Notes under the pieces: model-generated | What the model was told of the DNA's origin: nothing | Databases searched by the model: none | The model's input: the letters and a program-made list of their open reading frames with translations, nothing else | Source: Serripes groenlandicus | Lineage: Eukaryota; Mollusca; Bivalvia; Cardiida; Cardiidae | DNA: 64,000 nucleotides | Direction: 5' to 3' | NCBI GenBank assembly: GCA_031761405.1 | Contig: JASEVX010000008.1 | Location: forward strand, 40,589,175-40,653,174 | In this document: positions 35,490 through 46,484 of the stretch, in pieces | Numbering within the stretch: position 1 is the stretch's first letter | How the letters are laid out: each line of letters opens with the position of its first letter | Position numbers and translations under genes: made by a program

Positions 35490-36118
35490 TACCAAAGTAG
35501 CACTGACATGATTATTATTAATCGTGTATCTGCATCACTGATGGAACTACATATTTGGCGGTTTAACAGATGTAGGTTAATTGGTTTGCAGTATTGCATA
35601 ACAAGTCAACGGGCTATTCAAAACTAACTGTGTAAATTATTTCGCTGTTGATGTTTCTGTTAGCATTGTGGCAATTGTTAATCCAATCACCACAAAAAGG
35701 GCAATAATTTTCATTATATGCAGGACAGAGTTATCGAACTTGATTATTTACAAAGACGTGATAGTTGGGAAGCATTGTTGAAAGTATCAATGCAATGCAT
35801 CTGGTAGAAACAGAGATATGGTGAAATATAAGTACTAACATGCAAAACCTTAACCAGGGTTAGTAGATGATAGCTCTCATAGTCAAGCTAAAAACTGATT
35901 GCATACTAACAAAAATAAGAATTACTCACCATCCATTTCCTGCTAGAACTGTTATGTAACAGCAGACATCGTATACACATATAACATCATGTAGTGCATT
36001 ATGGGAAAATAGCAAACTGCCCAAGCCAAGCACTCTCTCCTTTTCCCATGATGGTATTCACTGATCCCTTTTTCCCGAATATTTTCGGACATTGTCTGCT
36101 GGAAAATCATAACATGTT
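35490..36118. other. Unique intronic sequence
   Basis: No repeat recognised. A strong minus-strand donor-like site (ATGGATG|GTGAGT) near 35932 has no in-phase acceptor for the gene model and could be an alternative first exon or chance. Confidence 0.3.
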
Positions 36119-36630
36119 GTTCATATCCGTGTGTGTATACCACGTGACTTTGAAGTCACAAATGCTACGGCGGACAGAAATATTTTACTTCGGTTTAGAT
36201 GTAAAAACAAAGGTAACTTTTTCATTTCTTCATCATTTTTAATGAAACATGGCGCAGTCTACTCCACTAAGAGAAGCCATATCTCTGGTTTGTCAACGAA
36301 GTTTGATTAGTGGTTAAGTTCCTTCAAACACTTCGATGAACCTTTTCTCAAAATGTATTAATATCGCCGACAGCCGGAGCATTATCAAAACTGGATTTTG
36401 AGAACAGGTTCGTCGAAGTGTTTGAAAAAAACTAGACCACCAATCAAACTCCTGTAAACAAACGGACATAGGACATTGTAAGTGGCATAGACTGCACCAT
36501 GTTTCATTAAAAAGGGTGAAGAAATACAAAAGTTACCATTGTTTTTACATTCTTATCAAGAGCAATTATTGCTGTCTGACCATGCAAATATGATGTCAAA
36601 AGTCAGTGGTATACACACACTGATATCAGG
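36119..36630. mobile_element. Fold-back (hairpin) element
   Basis: Almost the whole 510 bp is one imperfect inverted repeat. The outer TGTGTGTATACCAC at 36130-36143 pairs with GTGGTATACACACA near 36607, and inner blocks include TAATGAAACATGG / CCATGTTTCATTA and CAAACACTTCGATGAAC / GTTCGTCGAAGTGTTTG. The loop is near 36378. No open frame of note. Confidence 0.75.
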
Positions 36631-36704
36631 AAAAGGATTAAATTATCAGTGCTTGTGAGCATATATTTATCTTTGAATGGGATGTAATTAGAAAAGTGCC
36701 ATTT

Positions 36705-37141
36705 TTTTTAAACCCCCCTTATATCACAAGCAACAAATCTGCAGGACTTTGAAAATGTCTAGGCAATAACATGGAAAAACATCTATAAATGAAAAATAAT
36801 TATTAAAAATTAGCTGAAAATATTGTGACAAAAGGAGAAATTGCTCATTATGGGTAATTTCGCCATAAAAATTGCCACAATCTTTTTAAATTGTCTGCTG
36901 CATGTGGGATAGGGTTAACCTTTCCCTCATACGACAATTCTGCAGCAGACAACTCTGAACATACTTTGTCAAAAATTGGAAAATCTCTATAATTGAATGG
37001 ATAACCTATGACTAAAAGTGGAAAACATTGTGGCAAAAGGAGAATTGCTCGTTTTGAGCAATTTCTTCTTTTGTCACTATGTTTTCAAAAGCCGTCTGCT
37101 GCAGAGGTGTCAGAAAATGTCTATATGAGGGAACGGGTTAA
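36705..37141. mobile_element. Two TTAA-MITEs sharing one TTAA
   Basis: A degenerate copy (about 36705-36918) ends GATAGGGTTAA, and the next (36915-37141) starts at the same TTAA. The second is well conserved (CCTTTCCCTCATACGAC to GAGGGAACGGGTTAA). Confidence 0.7.
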
Positions 37142-37329
37142 CAGAAGTGAGCATAGTCATGCAAAAGAGGGTCTAAATTCTACAGTTGGGGCAACGATTT
37201 CTAGATTGTGTCAATAGTTCTATGGCTATACTATGTCTAAATACATGTATATTTCTGTTAGTAAAGGCTTTGGGGAGAGTGCAAGTCTAAAGGTTCGCAT
37301 TGTGCCTTTGAAGTCAGCCAGTCTCTAGC

Positions 37330-38290
37330 TCTATATAGGGGATCATTTGTTGTGGCAACAGAGAAAGCGATCATTATAAGCAATTTCTCCGTTTACCAGT
37401 GTTTTCAAATTTCGTCTGCTGCAGAGGCGTCAGAAAATGTCTATATGTGGGAAAGGGTTTAGTACCCACAATATAGAGTTTAATTATTTTAAAAAAGACA
37501 GATAATCGCTGTGTATGACCAATTTACAGCTCAATATCAAAGGTTTCTGTCAGCATTTACATGAACACTTTGATTGCTGGAACCCATCTGTCTGTTGTCT
37601 GCTAATAAACTCAACATTTTTATCTAAAAGTAGCTTAGACTCTTCAATAGCATAGCTGGCAATGTTCATTGTAAATATTTAGCAGTGAAAGGGTTAAGAC
37701 GCTATTAACTAATTCAGTTTGAGTTGTTATTAACTTTAACCCCTTTCCCTCATACAGACGCTTTCTGACGCCTCTGCAGCAGATCGCTTTATGAAAACAT
37801 AGTGACAAAAGAAAAAATTACTCAAAACAAGCAATTTCTACTTTTATCCCAGTGTTTTCCACTTTTAGTCAAGGTTATCCATTCAATTATAGAGATATTC
37901 TATTTTTTGACAAAATATGTTCAAAGTCGACTGTCTGCTGCAGAATTGTCGTATGATGGAAAGTGTTAAACGAGCAATGCTCCAGGAAAACAAACTTAGC
38001 ATATTTATGAAGACAATAAAGGATCACAGAAGCTTCATTCAACGAAATTGCTAACACTGCAAATCCAGATAAAATTGCACAGCTTCATAGCTCTACTTAA
38101 TGCTGTAAACCTTTCCCACATCTAAAATCACGTCTAAACACAACTACGGGACAAAAGTGTTGAAAACATTGTGGCAAAAGGTGAAACTGATCATCATGAG
38201 CAGTTTCTCCTTTTGCCACAATGTTTTCAAAAGTCGTCTGCTGCCAAGGCGTCATAACGCGTTTTGTTATGTGGGAAAAAGTTTAAAGAT
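37330..38290. mobile_element. Three further TTAA-MITE copies
   Basis: A right half at about 37340-37460, a complete copy at 37736-37969 (TTAACCCCTTTCCCTCATAC to TGGAAAGTGTTAA), and a shortened copy at about 38106-38286 with a clear central GATCATCATGAGC hairpin. Confidence 0.65.
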
Positions 38291-38549
38291 CGTTTTTTAT
38301 GGAGCGTCACTCGCATGGATATTAAGTAGGATTTAGGATTTTTATAACTACCAGGAATAACTTACTCTGCCGTGTAGAGGTTGTACTACCTTCGATCGAG
38401 AGTCCTATAAAGTTCAACCGCATAAAATAATAATGTAGATACCTTAACAATGATTTAAACATCAAACATGTATAAGTTTGAAAATTAATTGGCCGCAGAC
38501 TAGAAATATAGCATTTGGTTCACTGCACTCAAAGTATAGAGAGATTAAT

Positions 38550-38710
38550 TGATTAAGTGGTGTTTAACGCCGCTTTCAAAAAAAATTCAGTTATATCACG
38601 GCGTTTCCTGGGTAAGTTATCAGTACTACTTGTCCATTTATCCTGACACCAGCCAGTCAGTCGTAATGCTAACCCCATAACCCTGAGTGCCAAGGAGGGC
38701 ATCAAAATAT
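38550..38710 (-). mobile_element. SINE tail, reversed
   Basis: GTTTAACGCCGCTTTC, CACGGCGTTTCCTGGGTAA and GAGTGCCAAGGAGGGCAT blocks, shared with 10.1 and 43.3 kb; the tRNA head is absent. Confidence 0.55.
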
Positions 38711-39211
38711 AGATAGACTTCATTATAAGTAACTTCATGAATGTTTGAATTACCAAGTCTCACTATACATGTAAATCAGCCCATGAACATTTGAGAAAGT
38801 GTTGTGTTTACCATTTTTCGAGTACAGTTGTTTTTAATAATTTCCAAGTATGTGTCCAATTAATTTTCACAATACTCTTGAACATTGTTTTGAATGACTG
38901 GGCCAATGTCAACCAAACGTAATATATTGCAACCTAACCTACCATTTTTATTGTACACAACAAACTTGACCCTTTCTTGAATAAAACAAATCTTCATGAT
39001 ATTGGCAAAATATGCTCATGATGAGCAATTTCTCCTTTTGTCACAATGTTTTTAAATGCAACGAGTTTTCTGCTGCAGATAAGTCGAAATGCATCTGCAT
39101 ATATAAGAAAGGGCTAACCAGTTTACCAAATTTAGTATCTTGCAACCCATTGAACCAAAAAGCAGTAACAACAAACTGAAACATTCCACTGTTTGTGCAT
39201 TCCAGTTTCAC

Positions 39212-39367
39212 CTTTCCTTCCTCTAACATTATTTTATACATAGGATTTTTTCGTATCCTCCAGCCATTGAAGGCAGATGTAATAGTATCAGCTTGCAAAC
39301 GCTCATGCTCTGTTTCCTGCGTACTGTCATATCTCGACTGTGCTTCAACGGCTCGGACCAGTTTTGT
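39212..39367 (-). CDS. Exon 6 of the MINDY-4-like gene
   Basis: A 156-nt exon (52 codons, phase 0 at both ends) starts after an acceptor ATGGAGCAG. I end it at the donor GTGAAA after MLEEGK. A GTAAAC donor about 60 bases further also exists, but it would break the phase with the next recognised exon. The segment is charged and probably helical (TKLVRAVEAQ, QETEHERLQ, FNGWRIRKNPMYKIM). I do not recognise a named domain in it. A TTAA-MITE remnant follows directly in the intron. Confidence 0.58.
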
Positions 39368-39508
39368 CTGCTCCATAACAATGATAGGATATGATTTATA
39401 ATTATATGCTTTTTAATCAGTTATTGAGAAAAAGCAATGGATTATATTCTAGTAAACTCACTGTTTCAGATAGTGTATATATGAGGTTATTAGGAAAATT
39501 AACAATGT

Positions 39509-39695
39509 AAAGTAAAAACCTGTGCTAAAGACCACCTTGGAATAGCAATCCCCTGTCTATAGCAACCACTTTTAGTTTCCCAATTACTCGTTTTTGTTTT
39601 TTCATAAATGACCCTGCAATTAAAGACCACCTGCGAATAAAGACCATAATAAATGTTGTTCCAATGGATGATCTTTATACACAGGTTTCACTGTA
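39509..39695. mobile_element. MITE with AAAGACCACC ends
   Basis: Inverted ends AAACCTGTGCTAAAGACCACC / GGATGATCTTTATACACAGGTTT, internal AGCAACCACTTTTAGTTTCCCAATTAC. About 185 bp with no open frame. A relative is at 44208-44393. Confidence 0.6.
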
Positions 39696-39937
39696 TTTTG
39701 ATAAATATATCTGTGTTTATGGTGTTTATAACGTTTTCACGACATGAATATCTATCACAATGTATGACATCACAGAGGACTAGATAAAGGATGAGTAAAT
39801 AGGTCTTTCTTTCATAATATCTCTGTTAGCACTCATTAAAACTAATGTTGTGGCTACTCAGAAGATTTCGTCTAAGGTTTTAGATGTCAAATAAGGATTT
39901 TAGAACATTCTAACTGCCCCTTATCTAAGAGCCAAGC

Positions 39938-40232
39938 CCCTGTAGCTGAGTCGGTAGCGACGCAGTCTGTAGATCCAGGAGTTGTGAGTTTGAATCAAAG
40001 CCTACATTCTTTGCGACGTTTGACAAAAGTCACTGTGACAAGTGTTATTCCGTCTTTCACCAATGGGCTTACTGTCCATGTGGAAAAGCAGACAGTTGCT
40101 TGGAAAGTATGTTGTGTGGATAACTGTTGTGAGAAAGCTAGGAAACGCATTAGTAGGTGAACTAGTCGCCGTGATATCAGACTGGAAAATTGTTGAAAAC
40201 GGCATTAAGACCCAATCAACCAAATCAATCTA
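39938..40232 (+). mobile_element. tRNA-derived SINE, complete
   Basis: A box region TGTAGCTGAGTCGGTAGCG, B-box-like GAGTTTGAATC, the common body, and a tail GACCCAATCAACCAAATCAATC. Confidence 0.7.
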
Positions 40233-40544
40233 AAGCTCTGACATCATTACATATTATCCTGGCAACTGATTATATCATAGGGAAATATCTCCTGAAAAAC
40301 TATGATTATTATATTACGTACTGGAAAATTATGGTGGTTTTTTTTTCTTTCCAGTTAATTTCTTTAAATCTTTGTTATATGCAGAGCTCTAGATAATCTG
40401 ATAATTAAGGGTCATTTATCATGTTCTAATATCGATCTTTATTTCACAGTCAGACGATTCTTTTAAGTACCCACAACCCACAACATGAATTGAAATAATC
40501 AAAAGTATATAAGTAATGATACACTAGTGAAACTTGGAACATGA

Positions 40545-41129
40545 TTGTCATACTGTTTACATTGTCAGCTGAAATTATTGAGGCAAAAGAGAATGGCTCA
40601 ATTTCTCTTGTTCCCACCTTTTTTTCCAAAGTTATCCGAAATGTATACATTGTGGCAAAAGGAGAAATTTCAATTACCACTAAAAGTTTGGAAAATCTTT
40701 TTAAATGAAAGAAATATTAAATATAGAAATATAGAAATTGGAAAATTTGAGCAATATGTCCTTTAGCCCCAATGTTTACAAAAGTCGTCTTTTGCTAATG
40801 TGTCAGAAAGTGTCTGTTTGATTGATTGATTGGGGTTTAACACGGTTTTTAACATTTTCTCAGTCATATCATAGTGGCCAGTTCACCTACTCATGTGTTT
40901 CCTGGTTTTCACACTCCAGTACTCCACACAACAATCTTCCAAAGCAACTGCTTTCCCACATAGCCCATTGGTGGAAGACGAATAACGCATGTCGCATTGA
41001 CTTTTGTCAAATGTCTGAAAAGAAGTTGGCCAAGCTGGGTTTCGAACTCACAATCCCTGGATTGACAGCCCCATTGCTACCGCCTGAGCTACCGGGGCTC
41101 GGCTGTGTCTGTTTGAGAGAAAGGGTTAA
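40545..41129. mobile_element. TTAA-MITE split by a SINE
   Basis: The right arm is cut after GTCAGAAAGTGTCTGTTTG and resumes GTGTCTGTTTGAGAGAAAGGGTTAA at 41105. Confidence 0.65.
40821..41104 (-). mobile_element. tRNA-derived SINE with target-site duplication
   Basis: Minus-strand head at 41045-41104 (GCCCCGGTAGCTCAGGCGGTAGC), tail ATCAATCAAT at the left. Flanked by GTGTCTGTTTG at 40810-40820 and 41105-41115, an 11-bp duplication. Confidence 0.8.
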
Positions 41130-41224
41130 GATGTTTTCAAAACAGACAATATAACTTTTGTAAATTAAAAGTAATATTGTTAGTGACAGGGTTAATCCTT
41201 TCAAAGCTCTTTACAAACCTAAAA

Positions 41225-42245
41225 TCATTATTCCCTTTCCCACATACAGATGCAAACTTTGACACCTCTGCAGCAAAAACTTTTGAAAACATTATGGCAC
41301 AAAGAGAATTTGCTTATCTCAGGAGCAATTTCTCCTTTCGCCACAATTTTTTTTAACTCTAATTTAAAATAATATTACTTTTATTAAATGACATTTTTAA
41401 TATTTTTGCCAAGATGTTTTTCAAAATCGTGACTGCTCCAGAAGTGCTATATGTGACCACAGTGGGAAAAATACAACCAATTTATCATTTTGACACAATG
41501 TTTTCAATTCTATCTATTAACTCGATTCTCTTTTATTGAGATTCTTCACATTTTTCCAAATATGTTTTCAAAGACATCTTAGTGCTGCAGATTTTTTGTA
41601 TTTGGGAAAAGGTTAAGATGAAATCAGCTGCAAAAAAAATGTTTTTACTGTTACCATTTTTAACCCTTTCCCACATATTGAAGCTTTTTGACGCCCCTGC
41701 AACAGACGACTTTTGAAAACATTGTGACAAAAAAAGAAATGCCTTAAATAATTATTTCGAGATCTCCATTTGCCACAATCTTTTCATCTCTGCATATATT
41801 CAATAATAATATTATCATTTAAAGAAATGTTCCATAATTATGCTTTCCTAGATGTTTCCAAAGTTGTCTGCTGCATATTTGTTGTATGTGGGAAAGAGTA
41901 TGAATAAAAATAATATAATGTACAATAGCCAATTCATATATATAATAGTCATAATCACATTCAGTATGGAACAGATTCAAATTCTACAGTGATATACAAC
42001 ACATTTAATTTTATCATGTTCTAGTTTCTATCCCACACTTATTTTTTGTATATGTATCCCTTTCCAAAATACAGACGCTTTCAGATGCCTCAGACCACAG
42101 CAGACGACCTTTGAAAATATTGTGGCAAAAGGAGAAATTTCTTTTTATGAGAAATTCCTTCCTTTGTTGCAATGGTTTCAAAAGTAATTTGCTGCAAATA
42201 TGTCAAAATGTGTTAACAAGTGGGAAAGGGTTTATTTAACCTCAA
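41225..42245. mobile_element. Cluster of degenerate TTAA-MITEs
   Basis: Copies or parts at about 41230-41450, 41470-41620, 41660-41895 and 42052-42235, recognised by CTTTCCCACATA, CTGCAGCAAAAAC-like and GTGGGAAAGGG blocks. Confidence 0.5.
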
Positions 42246-42452
42246 AATATATTTTGTTTAACTCGTTCTCTTATGCAGACAACAATTATAGACAGCTATG
42301 AAAGCACCCTTGGAAAAAGGAGCAATTGCTTGTTATAAATAATTATATCATTTACAAAATTATTTTCAAAAGTCATCTTCTGCAAAGGCATCAAAATTGA
42401 CTGTATCAGGAAGAGAGTTGATTGCTTACTCATTACAGGAAGTGAGAAGGGG

Positions 42453-42685
42453 TTTAACCCTTTCCCTCATATATAGACACTTTCGGACGCCTCTGCAGCT
42501 GAAGTGAGACTTTTTGAAAACATAGTGAAAAAGGAAGAAATTGCTCAAAACAAGCAATTTCTCCTTTTGACACAATGTCTTTCCACTTTTAGTCAATTCC
42601 ATTCAATTATAGAGATTTTCTATTTTTTGACAAAATATTTTCAAAGTCGTCTACTGCAGAATTGTCGTATGAGGGAAAGTGTTAA
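42453..42685. mobile_element. TTAA-MITE, complete
   Basis: TTAACCCTTTCCCTCATATATAG to ATGAGGGAAAGTGTTAA; centre AAATTGCTCAAAACAAGC. Confidence 0.75.
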
Positions 42686-43044
42686 ATCATTTGACTTTTC
42701 CATATTGTAGAGAAGAATGGATAAATTTACGTGACGATGTTCTTAACAATATCAATTCTATTATCATGTTGCAGGCAGCTTTGAAAACATTGTGGACCAA
42801 ATGCATTTTTTTTCTCTGCCTGAAAATTATACATTTTATTTTACTACAATCATGTCCATTCAAAATTCAGTTGGTCTTGATATACCATATTAGGAAATTG
42901 TTTAAATCTCCTTTATCAACTACTTGAAACAAATCTTATCTTCTACAGTTTAATTTTCACAAGGAAACATTATAATCAATATTAAAAGTTCTTCATATAC
43001 ACACCTTTGATTAAATACACATTTGAAATTTTAAGAGCCTATAT

Positions 43045-43245
43045 ACCCTTTTCCACATACAGTTGATTTCTAACGGCTCTGCAGCAGACAATTTTTGAGA
43101 ACAATGTGGCAAAAAGGAGACAATGTTGCATTGTTTTCAAGTCTACTCCCTAACTATATCTTCGTTTTAAGTAATTTTCTACATTTTTGCCAACATGTGT
43201 TCCAAGTATTCTTTGGCAAATTTGTAGTATTTGGGAAAGGGTTAA
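43045..43245. mobile_element. TTAA-MITE, degenerate
   Basis: CCTTTTCCACATACAG, CTGCAGCAGACAATTTT and TTTGGGAAAGGGTTAA remain. Confidence 0.5.
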
Positions 43246-43269
43246 GGAGAAATAAATGGTTGAAAGATT

Positions 43270-43465
43270 GTTTGGAGTTTATGCTACTTTAAACAATTTT
43301 TCGGTTCCTGGGTAATTACCAGTACTACTGGTCCATTTATCCTGAAACCAGCCAGTCTGTCATAATGCTTACCCTGCAGCCCTGAGTGCCAAGGGCATCG
43401 GGTTGCAACCTACGTGACCTCCCGCGCTTGAGGTGGACACTCTACCAACTACACCACAAGGAAGT
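43270..43465 (-). mobile_element. SINE with tRNA-like head, second type
   Basis: On the minus strand, TTGTGGTGTAGTTGGTAGAG forms a good A box and GTAGGTTGCAACCC a B-box-like site. The body has GCCCTTGGCACTCAGGG and ACCAGTAGTACTGG. Confidence 0.65.
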
Positions 43466-43565
43466 CAGAAATAAATGAATCTTTGCGATTAAAATTTTAT
43501 AAAACCCTTTGTTGTGGGGCAACTCAAACTGGTCTTTTCCTCACAATATCTGTTACTACTAAAGA

Positions 43566-43640
43566 AAACCCTATGTTGTGGGTATTCAAAAGAACTGTCT
43601 CATTGAGACGATTCTTTTGAGTAACCACAACATAGGGTTT
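43566..43640. repeat. 75-bp palindromic repeat
   Basis: AAACCCTATGTTGTGGGTA and its complement (TAACCACAACATAGGGTTT) flank matching GAGAC/GTCTC blocks, so nearly the whole unit pairs with itself. The family recurs at 47172-47536 and in broken form at 26.5, 39.8, 40.45, 60.66, 62.05 and 63.4 kb. Confidence 0.7.
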
Positions 43641-43687
43641 GAGTGTCAAATAAGAATTTTATAACATGAAAAATGTGTGCTAGGTAT

Positions 43688-43985
43688 TAACCCTTTCCCA
43701 TATACATGTACAACAAATCTGCAGCAGATAACTTTGAAAGCAAATAGACAAAAGTATGGAAACTCTCTATAAATGAAAGACCAATTATTGAATAAAATTG
43801 AAAACATAGCATGTTTTCAAAAGACAACTGCTGTAGAGGCATCAGATAGTGTCTGTATGTAGGAATGGGTTAATGGAAATATTGAGAGAACAAATACCAG
43901 TTTACTGTCCCTTATCCCTTTCCTTCATATGGACGCTTTCTGGCGCCTCTGCTGCATAATTGTCGTATGTGGGAAAGGGTTATAT
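43688..43985. mobile_element. TTAA-MITE, one shortened copy and one remnant
   Basis: 43688-43875 has TTAACCCTTTCCCATATAC and AGGAATGGGTTAA. 43910-43985 fuses a left end (CCTTTCCTTCATATGGACG) directly to a right end (CATAATTGTCGTATGTGGG), a large internal deletion. Confidence 0.6.
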
Positions 43986-44013
43986 AGGTGATTGAACAAA
44001 AGCTTTTATTTAC

Positions 44014-44144
44014 CCCTAGGTTGATTCCAGTTCCTCCATTAAATATTTTCAGGAGTCGGTCTAAATTCTCTCGATCTAAATCACCAGGTGATTTGCTCTC
44101 TGCTGTACTAACTACAGACTCTGTCTCAGCCATTGTCTCACTAT
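44014..44144 (-). CDS. Exon 5 of the MINDY-4-like gene
   Basis: This 131-nt exon has an acceptor ending TATTCTTGCAG and a donor GTAAAT. It begins with two bases and then encodes 43 codons in the single open frame. The product is acidic and Ser/Thr-rich at first (SETMAETESVV) and then helix-like (DLDRENLDRLLKIFNGG). It lies between TTAA-MITE remnants and a MITE with AAAGACCACC ends, yet none of its sequence is repeated elsewhere in the window, which supports a retained coding exon. Confidence 0.62.
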
Positions 44145-44207
44145 CTGCAAGAATACAAAGATTTAAAAAAATTATCCTATAGACAGTCGCTTTATTTGCC
44201 AGCGCAT

Positions 44208-44393
44208 GCAACCTGTGTTTAAAGACCACCCATGGGAAGAGAACACTATGGGCTTTGTTCACAGGTGGTCTTTAATTGAAGGTGCAATTATGCAGAAAAA
44301 TTAGTAATTGGGAAATTAAAAGTGTGGTTGCTAATAAGACTTTTTCCATACAAAGGTGGTCTTTAGCACTGAGCTGAGGTTTGACTGTACATA
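44208..44393. mobile_element. MITE with AAAGACCACC ends
   Basis: Opposite orientation to 39509-39695; ends AACCTGTGTTTAAAGACCACC and GGTGGTCTTTAGCACTGAG. Just upstream of exon 5 in gene sense. Confidence 0.55.
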
Positions 44394-44399
44394 TTACTC

Positions 44400-45716
44400 G
44401 ATCATAATGAGCAATTAGTCAATTACTCTTCTTGCCACAATGTATTTAAATTAGGGATGGCAACGAATACCAAAATTAGTATTCGAATATTCGATCACAA
44501 GATATTCGAATATTCGAATATTCGACCCATTTGCGCATGCTTACCAAACAAAGACTTTTTTAATTCTTTATTTGTCCAGTGTACTCTCATTTGACGTTTC
44601 CGTTACATCGATGAATTCGTATGAAAAAATACGTTGGTAAAGTGCGCAGATTTTAACTAATTGATCCCATTCTTAATGTATTGTTCGAAACATTTAGCTC
44701 TGATTACCCTGTTTACAACTGAGGTTTAATCTTTCTCTTGCTGCATATAACTGAACTATTGTTGAAATGCTGTTGTAAATGACATATTGATGTTTGTTTC
44801 TTTTGCTCGGTAGTTACAGAAGGGTTATCTATGTATCTAGATGGATGTTTGTTTTGTAGATTATTGCGGAGGTTGGTTGTGGTAGGACAGCTCCGCCTTA
44901 CACAGAGTACATGATGCTATTTTCTCAGATCGGCGGATATACTTCCAAACTATATACGGCGTAACAGGCATTGTTGAAATCAAATATTACGTACTAATGT
45001 CAAGATATTTCAAAACTGATGTGGCTATGCAGATCGAATTTTCGAGTATTTATGAACAAAATGAATAGCAACAATTATCTGCAAATAAAAGGTTTTATTA
45101 GAACAGTTGATACTTGCTACATATCTGCATGTTCGCAATTACCAATCAAGGCTTCTGTTATTATACAAAATGTGAAATACAACGCTACTTAATTATTTAC
45201 AGTTTGTTTATCAAAACAATTAACGAAACCGGATAATAACACCTCAAATATTGTCTGATTGATGCCTCATTCTAAAAAGCGGTAACTACATAGAATCAAC
45301 TGTGAAGTTACGATGTTTTGGAACGAAAACATCTGTATTATATCGATCACACTTATAGCCTAAAGCAGGGATTATCAGTTTGACATGTTATACACTATAT
45401 TGACACTTTATAAACAATGCGTAAAATAGACCATCGATAACCCTTTACCTACAGTTTATGAAAAAAATAAACAAGCAGAAATTAAATTTTTGTTTTTTAG
45501 TGTTGAAAATCCTGATTTCATCGAATATTCGAACCATGATATAGTATTCGAATATTCGACCGTATGATCGAATATTCGAATATTCGAATATTCGTTGCCA
45601 TCCCTAATTTAAATGTATTCAATAATTATATCTTCATGGATAAAGATATTTTATATTTGTGCAACCTTTGATGTCAAAATTGTCTGCTCCAGATGTTTTG
45701 CATGTAGGAAAAGGGT
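44400..45716. mobile_element. TTAA-MITE split by a hAT element
   Basis: Left part AATGAGCAATTAG...CTTGCCACAATG, right part from 45607 with TGTCTGCTCCAGATG and GGAAAAGGGTTGA. Confidence 0.6.
44452..45606. mobile_element. Non-autonomous hAT-type element with 8-bp TSD
   Basis: 1155 bp. Ends TAGGGATGGCAACGAATAC and GTATTC/ATTCGTTGCCATCCCTA are inverted repeats of hAT type, followed inward by clustered TATTCGAATATTCG palindromes at both ends. The flanking 8-bp duplication ATTTAAAT (44444-44451 and 45607-45614) is perfect. No transposase frame is present, so it depends on a source elsewhere. Confidence 0.88.
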
Positions 45717-45719
45717 TGA

Positions 45720-45800
45720 AAAATCTACAAATAGTCAGTTAGGCAATCCACTGATAATGTATGTAACTCTACAAATAGCCAGTTACGCAATCCACTGATA
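45720..45800 (+). repeat. Short tandem duplication
   Basis: CTACAAATAGTCAGTTAGGC-AATCCACTGATAATGTATGTAAC is repeated once, about 48 bp apart. Confidence 0.7.
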
Positions 45801-45849
45801 ATGTATGTAACTGATAAAAGAAAAATCAATTAGCTAAACATGTCCTTAC

Positions 45850-45890
45850 CAGGTGATAATAGACTGGACATTTGTTTAGGTTCCTGATTC
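45850..45890 (-). CDS. Putative exon 4 of the MINDY-4-like gene
   Basis: A 41-nt segment ends at a consensus donor (GTAAGG). Only one frame is open, reading NQEPKQMSSLLSP, a typical polar linker. It ends in phase 1 and joins the exon at 44.1 kb to make an Asp codon. The acceptor (TATGAAATTAAG) is weak, so the 5' border may differ. Confidence 0.5.
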
Positions 45891-46019
45891 CTTAATTTCA
45901 TACAGACAAATATGCATGATTCTGATTTCTGTTGCCAATATTAGTTTTTGCAGTAAAAGCCATACTTTCCAGAGCTTTAGATAAGTGACTGTGGGTGTAT
46001 TTAACTCCCACTTTCCACC

Positions 46020-46460
46020 TTACAACAATTTCTGCAGCAGATGATTGAGAAAATATTGTGGCAAAGATATTAAAAATCTTTATTATTGAGTGATTGATTG
46101 ATTGAATGATTGATTGATTGGGGTTTAATGCCGTTTTTAACAATTTCTCAGTCATATCACGGCGACCAGTTCACCTACTCATATGTTTCCTGGTTTTCGC
46201 ACACCAGTACTCCACAAAACAATCTTCCCAAGCAACTGGCTGCTTTTCCACATATACTTAGCCCATTGGTGGAAGACGAATGACGCATGTCGCAATGACT
46301 TTTGTCAATCCTCGGAAAGAAAGTTGGCCGAGCTGGGATTTAAACTCACAACCCCTGGATTGACTTTATTATTGAATTGAGTTGCATATATTGTGTCGAT
46401 GTTTTCAAAAGTTATCCGCTAGAGATGCATCAAAATGCATCTATATGTCGAAAAAGGTAA
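46020..46460. mobile_element. TTAA-MITE split by a SINE
   Basis: TTTCTGCAGCAGATGATTG...AAATCTTTATTATTGA, then SINE, then AATTGAGTTGCATATATTG...TCGAAAAAGG. Confidence 0.55.
46090..46363 (-). mobile_element. SINE, head-truncated, with 12-bp TSD
   Basis: Tail GATTGATTGATTGGGGTTTAATGCC at the left; the right end stops at AATCCAGGGGTTGTGAG in minus sense, so the tRNA A box is missing. CTTTATTATTGA flanks it at 46078-46089 and 46364-46375. Confidence 0.75.
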
Positions 46461-46484
46461 ACTTTCTAAGATGTTTATACAACT

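Noticed and set aside
35925..35950. Exon of the MINDY-4-like gene ending at GTGAGT
   Set aside because: No in-phase acceptor links it between exons 6 and 7; kept only as a possible alternative start.
39149..39211. Longer form of exon 6 ending at a GTAAAC donor
   Set aside because: The frame stays open, but the phase does not match exon 7, whereas the GTGAAA donor at 39211 does.
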